DNA of 64,000 nt from Roseibium sp. MMSF_3544 (GTDB lineage: Bacteria; Pseudomonadota; Alphaproteobacteria; Rhizobiales; Stappiaceae), in NCBI RefSeq assembly GCF_030732845.1, contig NZ_JASHKA010000001.1:310001-374000 (forward strand). Direction: 5' to 3'. The translations under genes and the position numbers were made by a program. The notes below the pieces were generated by a model. That model ran no database searches, had not been told where the DNA came from, and saw only the letters and a program-made list of their open reading frames with translations. Below, piece after piece: positions 1 through 9,270 of the stretch (positions within the stretch are counted from its first letter, which is position 1; the number at the start of each line of letters is the position of its first letter).

Positions 1-749
1 CCGGCGGAGCGCTTGCGACCGCAACTTCCTCATGGCTCGTGCTGGCATTGACCGCGCTGTCATCCATTGTGACCGGCGCAGTCGTGATGTCATTGCCACG
101 GCAACATCGCGACCAGGCAGATGAGAGCGGCAACGAGACCGGCCAGGTTGCTCCCTTTCGAGAAATCTGGTTCTGGCCAGTTCTTGTTGTTCTCGGGCTG
201 TTTCAGGCATCCCACGCTGCGTTTTACGGTTTCGGCACGATTTATCTGCAGGCGAACCATGTTCCGGACTTTGCCATTGGCGCACTCTGGGCCATCGGCG
301 TTGTTGCCGAAGTCGCACTTTTCACGGTTGCCGGAAAACTCTCGCTGCGCTTCGACCCGCCGACCTTCCTGATCGTCGCAGGCATCGCGTCCGTCATTCG
401 CTGGGTTCTGTTTCCGTTTGCCGACACGCTCGCGTTTCTGGTCGCGTTGCAGCTTCTGCACGGGCTGACTTTCGGGGCCGCCCATCTCGGCGCGGTTGCA
501 ATCCTGTCGAAGGTCGTTCCCTCCCGATGGGCCGGGACGGGGCAGGGACTGTTCATGATGTCGATCGGCGTACAGATGTCCGCTGGACTTGCGGTCTCCG
601 GAGCGATTTACGAGACCGATCCGCATGCCCCGTTTTATCTCATGGCTGCCGTCGCCGCAGTCGGCACGGTAGCCCTAATTGTTCTGACGCCAATGATCCG
701 TCGGCAGATCAGGATGAGAGTAGTGCAGGGAATCGAGAGCTCTGGCTAG
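1..749 (+). CDS. MFS transporter, 3-phenylpropionate-permease-like, 5' partial
   Basis: C-terminal part of a major facilitator superfamily permease. The reading frame is open to the left edge, so the true start lies outside the window. The visible protein has about six hydrophobic segments. An internal loop (about 80-90 bp in) is rich in charged residues and precedes a segment starting EIWFWPVLVV, as expected for the central cytoplasmic loop between two six-helix halves. The pattern of the second half (FGTIYLQ, LWAIGVVAEV, LLHGLTFGAAHLGA) resembles the HcaT/3-phenylpropionate-type MFS group, but substrate is not predictable. Its stop overlaps the stop of the convergent dgcA gene by a few bases. 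Confidence 0.85.
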   Translation, partial: GGALATATSSWLVLALTALSSIVTGAVVMSLPRQHRDQADESGNETGQVAPFREIWFWPVLVVLGLFQASHAAFYGFGTIYLQANHVPDFAIGALWAIGVVAEVALFTVAGKLSLRFDPPTFLIVAGIASVIRWVLFPFADTLAFLVALQLLHGLTFGAAHLGAVAILSKVVPSRWAGTGQGLFMMSIGVQMSAGLAVSGAIYETDPHAPFYLMAAVAAVGTVALIVLTPMIRRQIRMRVVQGIESSG

Positions 750-1729
750 CCCCAAAGCGCCCCGACAGGCGGATAAAGCGTGCTGCCTTCGAACGTCAGT
801 CCCGGCGACCGGTCATGGGCGAGCAGGAGCGGTCCGTCCAGATCGACAAAGTCGACCTTTTGCGCAAGCAAAACGGCGGGCGCCATCGCGAGCGAAGTTC
901 CGAGCATACAGCCGACCATAACCTTGAAGTCGGCGCCGCGGGCGGCATCCAGAAGCTTAAGCGCTTCGGTCAGCCCGCCGGCCTTGTCGAGCTTGATGTT
1001 GACCGCATCGTATTTCGTTTTCAGGCCATCGAGGCCCTTGCCGGGCGAAAGGCTCTCGTCAGCGCAGATGGCGATGGGATGGTCTATCGAAGCAAGAAGA
1101 TCGTCCTCTTTTGCCGGTAACGGCTGTTCGATGAGCTCAACACCGGCGGTGACACAGGCGTTCATGTTCTCCTGAAAACAGGTTTCGTCCCAGGCTTCGT
1201 TGGCATCGACAATCAAGGTGCTTTGCGGCGCTGCTTTGCGAACCGCGAGAATGCGTGCGGCGTCGCCCGGACCGGCCAGTTTGACCTTCAACAGGGGGCG
1301 GTCGGCAGCAGCAGATGCCTTTTCAGCCATCTGTTCGGGCGTGTCGACGCTGATCGTGAAAGCGGTTGTGACCGGATGCAGTTCGCCGATGCCGGCGATC
1401 TCGGCTGCAGGACGGCCCGAGCTCTTAGCTTCAAGGTCCCAAAGTGCACAATCCACCGCATTCCGGGCAGCCCCTGGCGGCATTGCGTTGAGCAAGTCGT
1501 CTCTCGACAGTCCGGATTTCAGGAGCGGAGCGATTTCCTCGATCTGCGTTTGTACGGTTTCCAGCGTCTCGCCATAGCGCGGATAGGGAACGCACTCGCC
1601 ACGGCCTGAAAAGTCGCCATCGCCGATGGCAACGACCACCACCTGTGCATGTGTTCTTGTCTCACGCGAGATCTTGAAACCGCCTGCAATTTCATAGCGC
1701 TGCGCTTCGATGCTGACAGTTCGATTCAT
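746..1729 (-). CDS. dgcA: Enolase-superfamily epimerase, probable N-acetyl-D-glutamate racemase DgcA
   Basis: A 327-residue member of the muconate-lactonizing subgroup of the enolase superfamily, close to L-Ala-D/L-Glu dipeptide epimerases. Visible catalytic set: KVK at 148-150, metal ligands D175 (VDAN), E201 (IEQP) and D224 (ADES), and the second lysine K246 (NIKLDKAGG). Its start overlaps the stop of the upstream dgcN by ATGA. In the DgcN-DgcA route of D-glutamate catabolism described in marine bacteria, DgcN acetylates D-Glu and DgcA racemises N-acetyl-D-Glu to the L form. That tight pairing favours this role over peptidoglycan dipeptide epimerisation. Cytoplasmic. Family certain, substrate inferred from context. 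Confidence 0.88.
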   Translation of the reverse strand: MNRTVSIEAQRYEIAGGFKISRETRTHAQVVVVAIGDGDFSGRGECVPYPRYGETLETVQTQIEEIAPLLKSGLSRDDLLNAMPPGAARNAVDCALWDLEAKSSGRPAAEIAGIGELHPVTTAFTISVDTPEQMAEKASAAADRPLLKVKLAGPGDAARILAVRKAAPQSTLIVDANEAWDETCFQENMNACVTAGVELIEQPLPAKEDDLLASIDHPIAICADESLSPGKGLDGLKTKYDAVNIKLDKAGGLTEALKLLDAARGADFKVMVGCMLGTSLAMAPAVLLAQKVDFVDLDGPLLLAHDRSPGLTFEGSTLYPPVGALWG

Positions 1730-2739
1730 GGGGCACCGTATTCGGCAGCGACCTTGTCGACGATTGCTTCCATGCCGTAACGGACCGGGTCGGTGGCAGG
1801 CAGCCCGTGCTTTTCTCCAACCTTGGCGAGAAAGGCGAGGGCTTCGTCGTCATCCAGAGCGGCTGTGTTGACCGCAATGCCGATGCACTGAATATCCGGA
1901 TTGGTCAGCCGCCCGCACTGTATCGTCATGTCGATGACCTGCTGGATTGTCGGCAGGGGTGTTTCGACACCGCGCATTTTCGTGCGGGTCGGTTCGTGGC
2001 AGACGATGAACCCGTCCGGCTGTGACCCGTGAAGAAGGCCGAGCGTGACGCCCGCGAAAGAGGGATGAAACAGCGATCCCTGGCCCTCGATGATCTGCCA
2101 CTGGTCTTCCTCGACGTCCGGCGAAATCCATTCGGCGGCGCCGGAGATGAAATCGGCAACAACGGCATCCAGGGCAACACCGCGCCCGGAAATGAAGACG
2201 CCTGTCTGCCCGGTTGCGCAGAAAGCGCTTTTGTAGCCGCGCTCTGACATGGCACGATCCATGGCCAGTGCGGTGTATTTCTTGCCGACAGAACAGTCGG
2301 TTCCAACGGCCAGTATCCGTTTGCCGGAGCGTTTCGTGCCCTTGCCGGTTGCGAAGGTCATGGTGTTGTGTCGGACATCGTGAAGCTGACGTCCGTTTCG
2401 CTCCGCCGCTTCAAGGATTTCAGGAACGTCCCCAAGACGCACATGAAGACCGGAAGCGACATCCAGGCCCGCATCCAGCGCTTCGACGACAGACGTGATC
2501 CAGTGATCGGGAAGCCGGCCACCTGCGTTCACCGCGCCGATGATCATTGTTTTCGCGCCGGCGGCGGCGCCATCGCCGATACTCATGTCGGTTAGGCCCG
2601 TGTCTGCGGCGCAGCCCGGCAACCGGACCTGTCCGATGCACCAGTCCTTGCGCCAGTCGACGATACCGATGGCAGTCTTGGCGGCCAACGCATCAGGGAC
2701 GTCGCCGAGGAACAAAAGATAGGGACGGGCAATTTCCAT
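1726..2739 (-). CDS. dgcN: DUF1611 P-loop protein, probable D-glutamate N-acetyltransferase DgcN
   Basis: DUF1611 family protein of 337 residues: an N-terminal Rossmann-like domain, then a P-loop domain with a Walker-A-like stretch (VGTDCSVGKKYTAL), a FISG/GRG motif and the conserved Q..EGQGSLFHPSFAGVTLGLL region. DUF1611 proteins paired with a dipeptide-epimerase homologue have been shown to N-acetylate D-glutamate. I start the gene at the ATG at 2739. A TTG five codons upstream is possible but has no better ribosome site. It is divergent from the mla operon over about 90 bp. The dgcN-dgcA order with a 4-base overlap implies one transcript. Confidence 0.87.
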   Translation of the reverse strand: MEIARPYLLFLGDVPDALAAKTAIGIVDWRKDWCIGQVRLPGCAADTGLTDMSIGDGAAAGAKTMIIGAVNAGGRLPDHWITSVVEALDAGLDVASGLHVRLGDVPEILEAAERNGRQLHDVRHNTMTFATGKGTKRSGKRILAVGTDCSVGKKYTALAMDRAMSERGYKSAFCATGQTGVFISGRGVALDAVVADFISGAAEWISPDVEEDQWQIIEGQGSLFHPSFAGVTLGLLHGSQPDGFIVCHEPTRTKMRGVETPLPTIQQVIDMTIQCGRLTNPDIQCIGIAVNTAALDDDEALAFLAKVGEKHGLPATDPVRYGMEAIVDKVAAEYGAP

Positions 2740-2831
2740 GGACAAAGCTTTCAAGTGGCTGCTGGACGTTGAAGTTCTCCATCAGGTATACGGGGGATAT
2801 CGAACCAGCGGCAAGAGGGCAGCCATCCGGA

Positions 2832-3980
2832 ATGGCATTCTTGGAAAAAAACATTGAACCGGCGATGCAACTGGAGCCGGACGGCCCGGATCACCAGTAC
2901 CTTGCTCTCTCAGGCGACTGGACCGTCAGTACGATCGGCGACGCTGAAAATGCGATTGGCAAGCTCAACGTTGCCAAGGACCGGCTGACCTGCATCGACG
3001 TTTCCAAAATCGAACACCTGGATACCAGCGGCGCCTGGCTGATTCACAGAACCCGCGGGCGGCTGGAATTTGAGGGGCGCAAGGTCGGGCTGACCGGCGT
3101 GACGCCGACCCGGAAACTGCTGTTCGACGAGATTGAGCATCACCATCCGCCAAGGTACAAACCGGACCGCAGCGGCTTCACGATTGTCGGTTTCCTCGAA
3201 GCGACGGGAAAGCAGATGGTCGATTCCGGCAAGGACGGCCTGGCGATGCTGCACATCCTCGGGTCGTTGGGACTGGTCTTGTCGACCGTCCTGTTCAACC
3301 CAAGGCGCCTTCGAAGCATCTCGATTGCCGTGCAATTCGACCGCAGCTGTATCGGTGCGGTGCCGATCGTTGCCCTGATGAGTTTCCTGATCGGCGCAAT
3401 CATTTCACAGCAGGGCGGCTTCTACCTCAAACAGTTCGGTGTCGATATCTACGTGGTCGACCTTGCGGGTATTCTTATTCTTCGCGAGATTGGCGTCATC
3501 CTGACGGCGATTATGGTTGCGGGCCGATCCGGCTCGGCCTTTACCGCGGAACTGGGCGCCATGCGCATGCAGGAAGAGGTGGATGCGCTGCATGTGATTG
3601 GGCTCAGCGTTACCGAAGTGCTCGTCCTGCCGCGCATTCTGGCGCTCATGATCGCGCTGCCCATCCTGACGTTCATCGCGGATATGTCGGCGCTGTTCGG
3701 GTCCTTGCTTGTCACCTGGGCGTATCTCGATATTCCACCGGCCGCATTCATCACGCAATTGCAGGTGGCAATCACACCCGAGACGCTGGCCGTGGGTATG
3801 ATCAAGGCGCCGTTCATGGCGCTCATCGTGGGCCTGATTGCCTGTGTGGAAGGACTGAAAGTGGAAGGTTCTTCGGAATCTCTTGGACGGCACACCACCA
3901 TGTCGGTCGTTAAAGCGATTTTCCTGGTGATTGTCGTGGACGGCTTCTTTGCCATGTTCTTTGCCGCAATTGGAGTATGA
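2832..3980 (+). CDS. mlaE: MlaE-type ABC permease with N-terminal STAS domain
   Basis: Inner-membrane permease of an MCE/Mla-type lipid ABC transporter, 382 residues. Residues about 15-110 form a STAS-like domain (IDVSKIEHLDTSGAWLI). Residues about 130-380 are the MlaE domain with five to six membrane segments and the signature AGRSGSAFTAELGAM followed by EEVDALHVIG. E. coli carries the STAS protein (MlaB) as a separate gene; a fused form is common in alphaproteobacteria. The frame is open further upstream, but those residues overlap dgcN antisense and do not look conserved, so the ATG at 2832 is chosen. Stop overlaps the ATPase start (ATGA). Confidence 0.93.
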   Translation: MAFLEKNIEPAMQLEPDGPDHQYLALSGDWTVSTIGDAENAIGKLNVAKDRLTCIDVSKIEHLDTSGAWLIHRTRGRLEFEGRKVGLTGVTPTRKLLFDEIEHHHPPRYKPDRSGFTIVGFLEATGKQMVDSGKDGLAMLHILGSLGLVLSTVLFNPRRLRSISIAVQFDRSCIGAVPIVALMSFLIGAIISQQGGFYLKQFGVDIYVVDLAGILILREIGVILTAIMVAGRSGSAFTAELGAMRMQEEVDALHVIGLSVTEVLVLPRILALMIALPILTFIADMSALFGSLLVTWAYLDIPPAAFITQLQVAITPETLAVGMIKAPFMALIVGLIACVEGLKVEGSSESLGRHTTMSVVKAIFLVIVVDGFFAMFFAAIGV

Positions 3981-4798
3981 CCAGAAAGATGTCGCTTACC
4001 CAGCCAGAAGACATCAGCGAAGAAGCGATCGCGCCCAACGTAGAGACGGAAAACGTTCTGTCTGTACGAGGGGTCACCGTGGGTTTCGGCGACAAGATCA
4101 TCCTGCAGGACCTTGATCTCGATGTGCGGCGCGGCGAAGTGCTAGGATTCGTCGGCGGGTCGGGAACGGGCAAATCCGTGCTGATGCGAACGATTCTCGG
4201 TCTGACACCCAAGCGCAACGGCACCATCAAGGTCTTCGGGCATGATCTTTCCACTGCAAATGCGCAGGAACGCAAGAGCATCGAAAGGCGCTGGGGCGTG
4301 CTGTTTCAGCAAGGGGCGTTGTTTTCCTCGCTCACCGTCAAGCAGAACATTCAGGTGCCGATGCGCGAGTATCTCAAGCTGTCGCCGGAACTGATGGATG
4401 AGCTCGCAACGTTGAAACTGGAACTGGTCGGCTTGCCGCAGGACGCTGCGGACAAATTGCCGTCGGAACTCTCGGGCGGGATGGTCAAACGTGCAAGTCT
4501 CGCGCGTGCGCTTGCACTTGACCCGGATTTGGTGTTTCTGGACGAGCCGACGTCCGGGCTGGACCCGATCGGGGCGGCGGCATTCGATTCGTTGATAGAA
4601 AACTTGAGTTCGACCCTCGGATTGACCGTTTATATGGTCACACATGATCTGGATAGCCTGCATTCCATCTGCAATCGCATTGCAGTTCTTGGGAAAAAAC
4701 GTGTTCTGGCTATCGGAACCATGGACGATATGATGAAAAATGATGATCCCTGGATTAAAGAGTATTTCAGGGGTGAACGGGCGCTGCGCCGAGCATAG
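3977..4798 (+). CDS. mlaF: MlaF-type ABC transporter ATPase
   Basis: ATP-binding subunit that powers the MlaE permease, 273 residues. Walker A is GGSGTGKS (residues 60-67), the signature is LSGGMVKRASLARA with the MVKR variant typical of MlaF, Walker B is LVFLDEPTSGLDP and the switch histidine lies in MVTHD. About 28 extra residues precede the first strand. It overlaps the permease stop by four bases and lies 10 bp before the MCE gene, so the set is one operon. Cytoplasmic face of the inner membrane. Confidence 0.95.
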   Translation: MTRKMSLTQPEDISEEAIAPNVETENVLSVRGVTVGFGDKIILQDLDLDVRRGEVLGFVGGSGTGKSVLMRTILGLTPKRNGTIKVFGHDLSTANAQERKSIERRWGVLFQQGALFSSLTVKQNIQVPMREYLKLSPELMDELATLKLELVGLPQDAADKLPSELSGGMVKRASLARALALDPDLVFLDEPTSGLDPIGAAAFDSLIENLSSTLGLTVYMVTHDLDSLHSICNRIAVLGKKRVLAIGTMDDMMKNDDPWIKEYFRGERALRRA

Positions 4799-4808
4799 GT
4801 TGGACTGA

Positions 4809-6806
4809 ATGGAAACCCGCGCAAGTTATATCTGGATCGGTTCCTTCATGGTTGCCGTTTTGGCTGCTGCGTTCGGGTTCGTCTTCTGGCTCGCCGCAAC
4901 GGCCGAGTCCCGCCAGAACGTTGAACTCAAGATCATTTACCCAGGCCCCGTAACCGGCCTGCCGGTCGGGGGACAGGTTCTTTTCAACGGGATCAAGGTC
5001 GGGGATGTGAAAACGTTGGATTTCGCACCCGATGATCCGACCAAGGTTGTCGCCACTGTCGGCATCAAGCCGACAACGCCGATACGCGAAGACACCAAGG
5101 CAACCCTGAATTTCACCGGCCTGACGGGCATCGCCTATGTTGACCTGTCCGGTGGGACGTCGTCTTCACCGTTGCTGCTGGGCAAGGATGACGGCAAGGT
5201 ACCGGTTCTTTATGCCGAAAGATCCTTCTTCGACGACATTGTTGACGGCGCGCGTGATGTTCTCAAGCGCACCGATACGACGATGAAAACGATTGAGGAA
5301 ATCCTGGTCGACAACAAGCCGGCGATCAACGAAACGATCCAGAACGTGGAGACTTTCTCGGCCGCTCTTGCCGCCAATTCCGACGGGGTCAAGGACTTCA
5401 TGGCCAGCATCGGTCAGGCGTCAGAAGCGTTTTCAAGTCTGTCCGGACGCCTTGAAAAGCTTGTCGATCAGGGTGAGCGTCTGCTGGCGGCGGTGCCGTC
5501 CGACAAGGTCACGGCGATTGTCGACGACCTGAGCAAATTCTCCGACAGCCTTGGCAAGGCCAGCGACGACATCGATCTTCTGATGTCGGACGCGCAAAGC
5601 GCTGCCAAGGAACTCGACACGTTCACCAAGAAGCTCAATGAGGGCCTTGGCCACGTCCAGACCATCGTTCAGGCGGTGAAGCCGGAAGAAGTTGAAAGCG
5701 TCATGAAAGGCGCGGCGGCGCTCGGCACCGTCCTTCAGGACCGGACCGGCGACATCGACAAGCTGATCACGGCAACCAGCGAAACGATGCAGGGCGTCAA
5801 CAATATCGTCGAAGTCGTGCAGCAGCGCGAAGGTGCGATTTCCGACATTCTGGAAGGCGGCCGCGATGTCGTCGTGAAGGTCGATGCGATCGTTTCACGG
5901 GGGGTCGAAATCGCTTCGGCAATCGATCCGCTACAGATCGAAGAGGTTGTTGCCTCGGTCAACACCTTCACCACGGGCATAAATGCATCGCTCCTGCGCG
6001 TGGATGAAGTTCTGGCCAGCGTCGATCCGGAGACGGTCGGCAATGCGGTCGACGGCGTTGCCAGCGTGATCGACAATTTCAACAATCAGCAAAGCCAGAT
6101 CAACGAGATCATCGCATCGACGAAATCGACGGTGCAGAATTTTGAAGCGGTTTCCGCGACTGTCCGCGATCAGGACGACCGGATCGCCGCTCTGATCACC
6201 GACGTTCAGGAAGCTGCGGAGCGCTTCGCGGAAACACTTCAGACTGCCGATAACCTGCTCCAGGCTGTCGATCCGGAAAAGGTCGCCAATATTGTCGGCT
6301 CCGTGGAAACCACTGCGTCGGAGCTTGCCAGCCAGGAAAACGGCATTCCGGCAATCCTGCAGAGCGCCCAGAAGGCTGCCGACAATGTTCAGCAGATGAC
6401 GGCGGATCTTTCCAAGCGCACGCCGGATGTGGATCAGATCATCACCGATGCCAAGCAGATGACGGCAACGCTGAACGCAACGTCTGTACGGGTTGAAAGC
6501 CTGGTGGAAAAGGTGTCGACCATGGTGGATGGCGACGGCGAGGGGCTGATCAAGGAAGCAACGCTTGCTGCGCAGGCGATCCGGAAAGTGGCCGTTGCCT
6601 TCGAAAGCCGTGCGGACTCCATTGCCGGTGGCCTTGCAAAATTCGCGACGCAGGGGTCATCGGACTTCACGGCGGCGCTGGGACAGGTTAATCGGACGCT
6701 GGTGTCGATCCAAAGGGCGGCGGAAAGCTTCGAACGCAGTCCGAACCGGGTCATCTTCGGAGGCGAGGATGTTCCGACTTTCTCCGGCGGCGGCCGGCGC
6801 AGATAA
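4809..6806 (+). CDS. mlaD: MlaD/MCE-domain protein with very long coiled-coil tail
   Basis: Periplasmic substrate-binding subunit of the lipid transporter. One N-terminal membrane segment (residues about 8-30) anchors it. A single MCE domain follows (about 38-115, GPVTGLPVGGQVLFNGIKVGDV then LNFTGLTGIAYVDLSGG). The remaining 530 or so residues are predicted long helices with recurring motifs such as IDPLQIEEVVASV, VDPETVGNAVDGV and VDPEKVANIVGSV, spaced about 100 residues apart. E. coli MlaD is only 183 residues. Long tails in other MCE proteins form a tunnel across the periplasm, so a similar role is plausible here. The repeated VDPE(K/T)V units suggest internal duplication. Confidence 0.92.
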   Translation: METRASYIWIGSFMVAVLAAAFGFVFWLAATAESRQNVELKIIYPGPVTGLPVGGQVLFNGIKVGDVKTLDFAPDDPTKVVATVGIKPTTPIREDTKATLNFTGLTGIAYVDLSGGTSSSPLLLGKDDGKVPVLYAERSFFDDIVDGARDVLKRTDTTMKTIEEILVDNKPAINETIQNVETFSAALAANSDGVKDFMASIGQASEAFSSLSGRLEKLVDQGERLLAAVPSDKVTAIVDDLSKFSDSLGKASDDIDLLMSDAQSAAKELDTFTKKLNEGLGHVQTIVQAVKPEEVESVMKGAAALGTVLQDRTGDIDKLITATSETMQGVNNIVEVVQQREGAISDILEGGRDVVVKVDAIVSRGVEIASAIDPLQIEEVVASVNTFTTGINASLLRVDEVLASVDPETVGNAVDGVASVIDNFNNQQSQINEIIASTKSTVQNFEAVSATVRDQDDRIAALITDVQEAAERFAETLQTADNLLQAVDPEKVANIVGSVETTASELASQENGIPAILQSAQKAADNVQQMTADLSKRTPDVDQIITDAKQMTATLNATSVRVESLVEKVSTMVDGDGEGLIKEATLAAQAIRKVAVAFESRADSIAGGLAKFATQGSSDFTAALGQVNRTLVSIQRAAESFERSPNRVIFGGEDVPTFSGGGRRR

Positions 6807-6833
6807 CGAAAAAGACGTATAAAGGCAGGGCGT

Positions 6834-7436
6834 ATGACAAAGGCAACCAACGACATGACCCGCCGGGGCGTTCTGGGCGCTCTCGGGCTCGCCGTGGTGG
6901 TGTCCGGCTGCTCGAGCACGGCACCGTCTGCCTTTTACAGTCTGACATCTGCCGACGTTGACAGCTTGCAGGGCCGTTCTAGTCGTGTCCAGGTACTGGT
7001 CGCCCCGCCACGCGCGCTTAAGGCGCTCGACACGAGCTATATCGCCGTTGTCGATGACGGGCCCGTCTACAGCTACTATCCGAAATCAGCCTGGGCAGAC
7101 ACGCTGCCCAACGTGGTTCAGGCCAAACTTCAGGAAACACTGCAAAATACCGGTCGCCTGCGCGGTGTCGGCCTGCCGGGCGATGGTCTCCTGATCGATT
7201 ATCAGCTTCAGACCGAAATCCGGAAATTCGAGCTTCAGGTCTCGGGGAACCGAGCCGTTGTTGAAATTTCTGCCCGGGTGGTCAACGACCGGAACGGGCG
7301 GACCGTGGCAACACAGGTCTTCCGCGCCGAAACACCGGCAGGCAGCGCATCCGTCGACAAGGCGGTGGAAGCCATGAATGCCTCCGCGGACCGGGTCTTT
7401 GCCGAAATGGCGGCCTGGACGCTCCGAAACGTCTAA
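6834..7436 (+). CDS. ABC-type transport auxiliary lipoprotein (PqiC/ABC_trans_aux family)
   Basis: A 200-residue lipoprotein completing the mla operon. The N terminus has twin arginines (TRRGVLGAL) followed by a hydrophobic stretch and lipobox VSGC, so Tat-dependent export of a lipoprotein is possible. The mature part opens with the family-typical FYSLT and continues with VQVLVAPPRALKALDTSYIAVV and WADTLPNVVQAKLQETL. Proteins of this family sit in the outer membrane and partner MCE systems such as Pqi and alphaproteobacterial Mla. A strong purine-rich ribosome site precedes the ATG at 6834. Confidence 0.9.
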   Translation: MTKATNDMTRRGVLGALGLAVVVSGCSSTAPSAFYSLTSADVDSLQGRSSRVQVLVAPPRALKALDTSYIAVVDDGPVYSYYPKSAWADTLPNVVQAKLQETLQNTGRLRGVGLPGDGLLIDYQLQTEIRKFELQVSGNRAVVEISARVVNDRNGRTVATQVFRAETPAGSASVDKAVEAMNASADRVFAEMAAWTLRNV

Positions 7437-7446
7437 GGCCTTCAGC

Positions 7447-8754
7447 TCAAATCAGCATCAAGGATAGCGCGGGGACCGCGATCAGCAGGGCCAGCCGAAA
7501 TATGTCGGCTGCCCAAAAGGGCAGGACGCCGGCGAAAATCGTCCGAAGCGGTACGTCCGTCAGGACCGAGCGCAACACAAAGACATTCAGGCCGATCGGA
7601 GGCGAGATCAGGCTGATCTCGGTAACGACGACCACAACGATGCCGAACCAGATCAGAACCATTTCCGGATCGCTGAGGATGCCTGTCCCGAAATCGAGTG
7701 AGGTTACCAGCGGAAAGAAGACCGGCACCGTCAGCAGGATCATGGAAAGGCTCTCCAGGACGGCTCCAAGCACGATATAGATCAGGACCAGCACCAACAT
7801 CACAACGTAGGCATTGACGTCGAGCGACTGGACGAAGGTCAGCAGGGCATCGGGGACACCGGCATAGCTGATGAAGTTTGAAAAGACTTCCGCACCGATA
7901 ATGATGGCGAAGATCATCGCAGTGGTGCGGGCGCAGTTGAGCCCTGCGGTAAAGAGCTTTTCGAAGGTCAATCCGCCGGACAGGAACGCGATAACCAGAG
8001 CCGTTGCCGCGCCGATTGCAGCCGCTTCCGTGGGTGTGAAAAACCCGCCATAGATGCCGATCATGATCACGGCAAAGAGGCCGAGGACGGCGAGAACGCC
8101 CCAGACATCCTTGCGTTCCAGTGTGATGTCGTCATGCTCGCCCGGGGCGAGCGCAGGCCTCAACAGCACGGTCACGTACACCGCCGCAAGGTAAAACAGG
8201 ACCCCGAGAAGACCCGGTATGATCCCGGCGACAAACAGTTTGCCTATATCGGCTTCCGTCAACAGGCCGTAGATGATCAGGATCACGCTTGGTGGAATCA
8301 GGATGCCGAGGGTGCCGCCTGCCGCGATGGAGCCGGTTGCAAGGCTGTCGGCGTAGCCGGCCTTGCGCATGGAGGGCATTGCGACCTTGGACATGGTCGC
8401 TGCCGTTGCAAGCGATGATCCGCAGACGGCGGAGAACCCGCCGCAGGCGACGATCGAGGCCATGGCGAGCCCGCCGCGCATGCGGTGCAGGAGCGAATGG
8501 GCGGTGCTGAAGAGAGATTGGCTGACGCCGGAGATGGTCAGCAAGTTGCCCATCAGGATAAAGAGCGGGATGACCGACAGCGTGTAGGACAGGCCGGTGT
8601 CGAACGCAGCATTGCCCAGAAGGTTGAGGGCCGCATTCCAGTTGCGCAGCGCGGCGAAGCCGGCCGTGCCGACAATGATCATGGCGACGGCGATCGGAAC
8701 GCGCAGCAGGACGAGCCCGAAGAGGGCCACAAAACCAATTAAAGCTTCAAGCAC
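7447..8754 (-). CDS. dctM: TRAP transporter large permease, DctM type
   Basis: Large membrane subunit (435 residues, about 12 hydrophobic segments) of a tripartite ATP-independent periplasmic transporter. Family hallmarks are the GTLGILIPPSVILIIYG and PTEAAAIGA motifs and the closing SPPIGLNVFV region. It is the last gene of a dctP-dctQ-dctM operon; only 3 bp separate it from dctQ. Import of an organic anion driven by the sodium gradient is the family activity. The actual substrate cannot be read from the sequence. Confidence 0.95.
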   Translation of the reverse strand: MLEALIGFVALFGLVLLRVPIAVAMIIVGTAGFAALRNWNAALNLLGNAAFDTGLSYTLSVIPLFILMGNLLTISGVSQSLFSTAHSLLHRMRGGLAMASIVACGGFSAVCGSSLATAATMSKVAMPSMRKAGYADSLATGSIAAGGTLGILIPPSVILIIYGLLTEADIGKLFVAGIIPGLLGVLFYLAAVYVTVLLRPALAPGEHDDITLERKDVWGVLAVLGLFAVIMIGIYGGFFTPTEAAAIGAATALVIAFLSGGLTFEKLFTAGLNCARTTAMIFAIIIGAEVFSNFISYAGVPDALLTFVQSLDVNAYVVMLVLVLIYIVLGAVLESLSMILLTVPVFFPLVTSLDFGTGILSDPEMVLIWFGIVVVVVTEISLISPPIGLNVFVLRSVLTDVPLRTIFAGVLPFWAADIFRLALLIAVPALSLMLI

Positions 8755-8757
8755 GTG

Positions 8758-9270
8758 TCAGGCCTTTTTGCGCAAGCGAGCGATGGTCCAGAAAACGGCG
8801 ATGACAGCGGAAACTGCAAAAGACGCCGTGCCGAGCCAGCCAATCAGGTAAAGCGGAATTTCAAGGGAGTCGGTAACTTGTTCGCGGCGCTGAAGTTTTT
8901 CGGCATGTTCGAAAAGCTCCAGGGCGACCACCGCGAAGACGCCAACCGTTGCAACACCCGCGCAAATCGCGCCAAAAGCTTGAAAAACCTTGCTCTTCAG
9001 ACCGTCCAGCAACTCGACTTCGATGTGTTCACCGGCCGCTGTCGTCAGGGGCAGGGCAAGAAAGATCAGAGACGCGAGCAGCAACTGTGTCAGTTCATAG
9101 GCGCCGTTCACAGGGCTGTTGAAGAGGTAACGTGCGACGACATCGACACAGGTGAGAGCGATCATCGCCGCGAGCACCGCAAGGCAGGCAAGCCCGAGCA
9201 GGAAGGTGGCGCCGCGCCGCAATCCGTTTGTCCAGTGCGGCGCGGCCTTGTCAGACCCTGTCTGCGTCAT
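8758..9270 (-). CDS. dctQ: TRAP transporter small permease, DctQ type
   Basis: Small membrane subunit of 170 residues with four hydrophobic helices. The family motif region is present (CVDVVARYLFNSPVNGAYEL, then LPLTTAAGEHIEVELLDGL). Its start codon overlaps the stop of dctP, so the two are translationally coupled. It scaffolds DctM in the inner membrane. Confidence 0.93.
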   Translation of the reverse strand: MTQTGSDKAAPHWTNGLRRGATFLLGLACLAVLAAMIALTCVDVVARYLFNSPVNGAYELTQLLLASLIFLALPLTTAAGEHIEVELLDGLKSKVFQAFGAICAGVATVGVFAVVALELFEHAEKLQRREQVTDSLEIPLYLIGWLGTASFAVSAVIAVFWTIARLRKKA

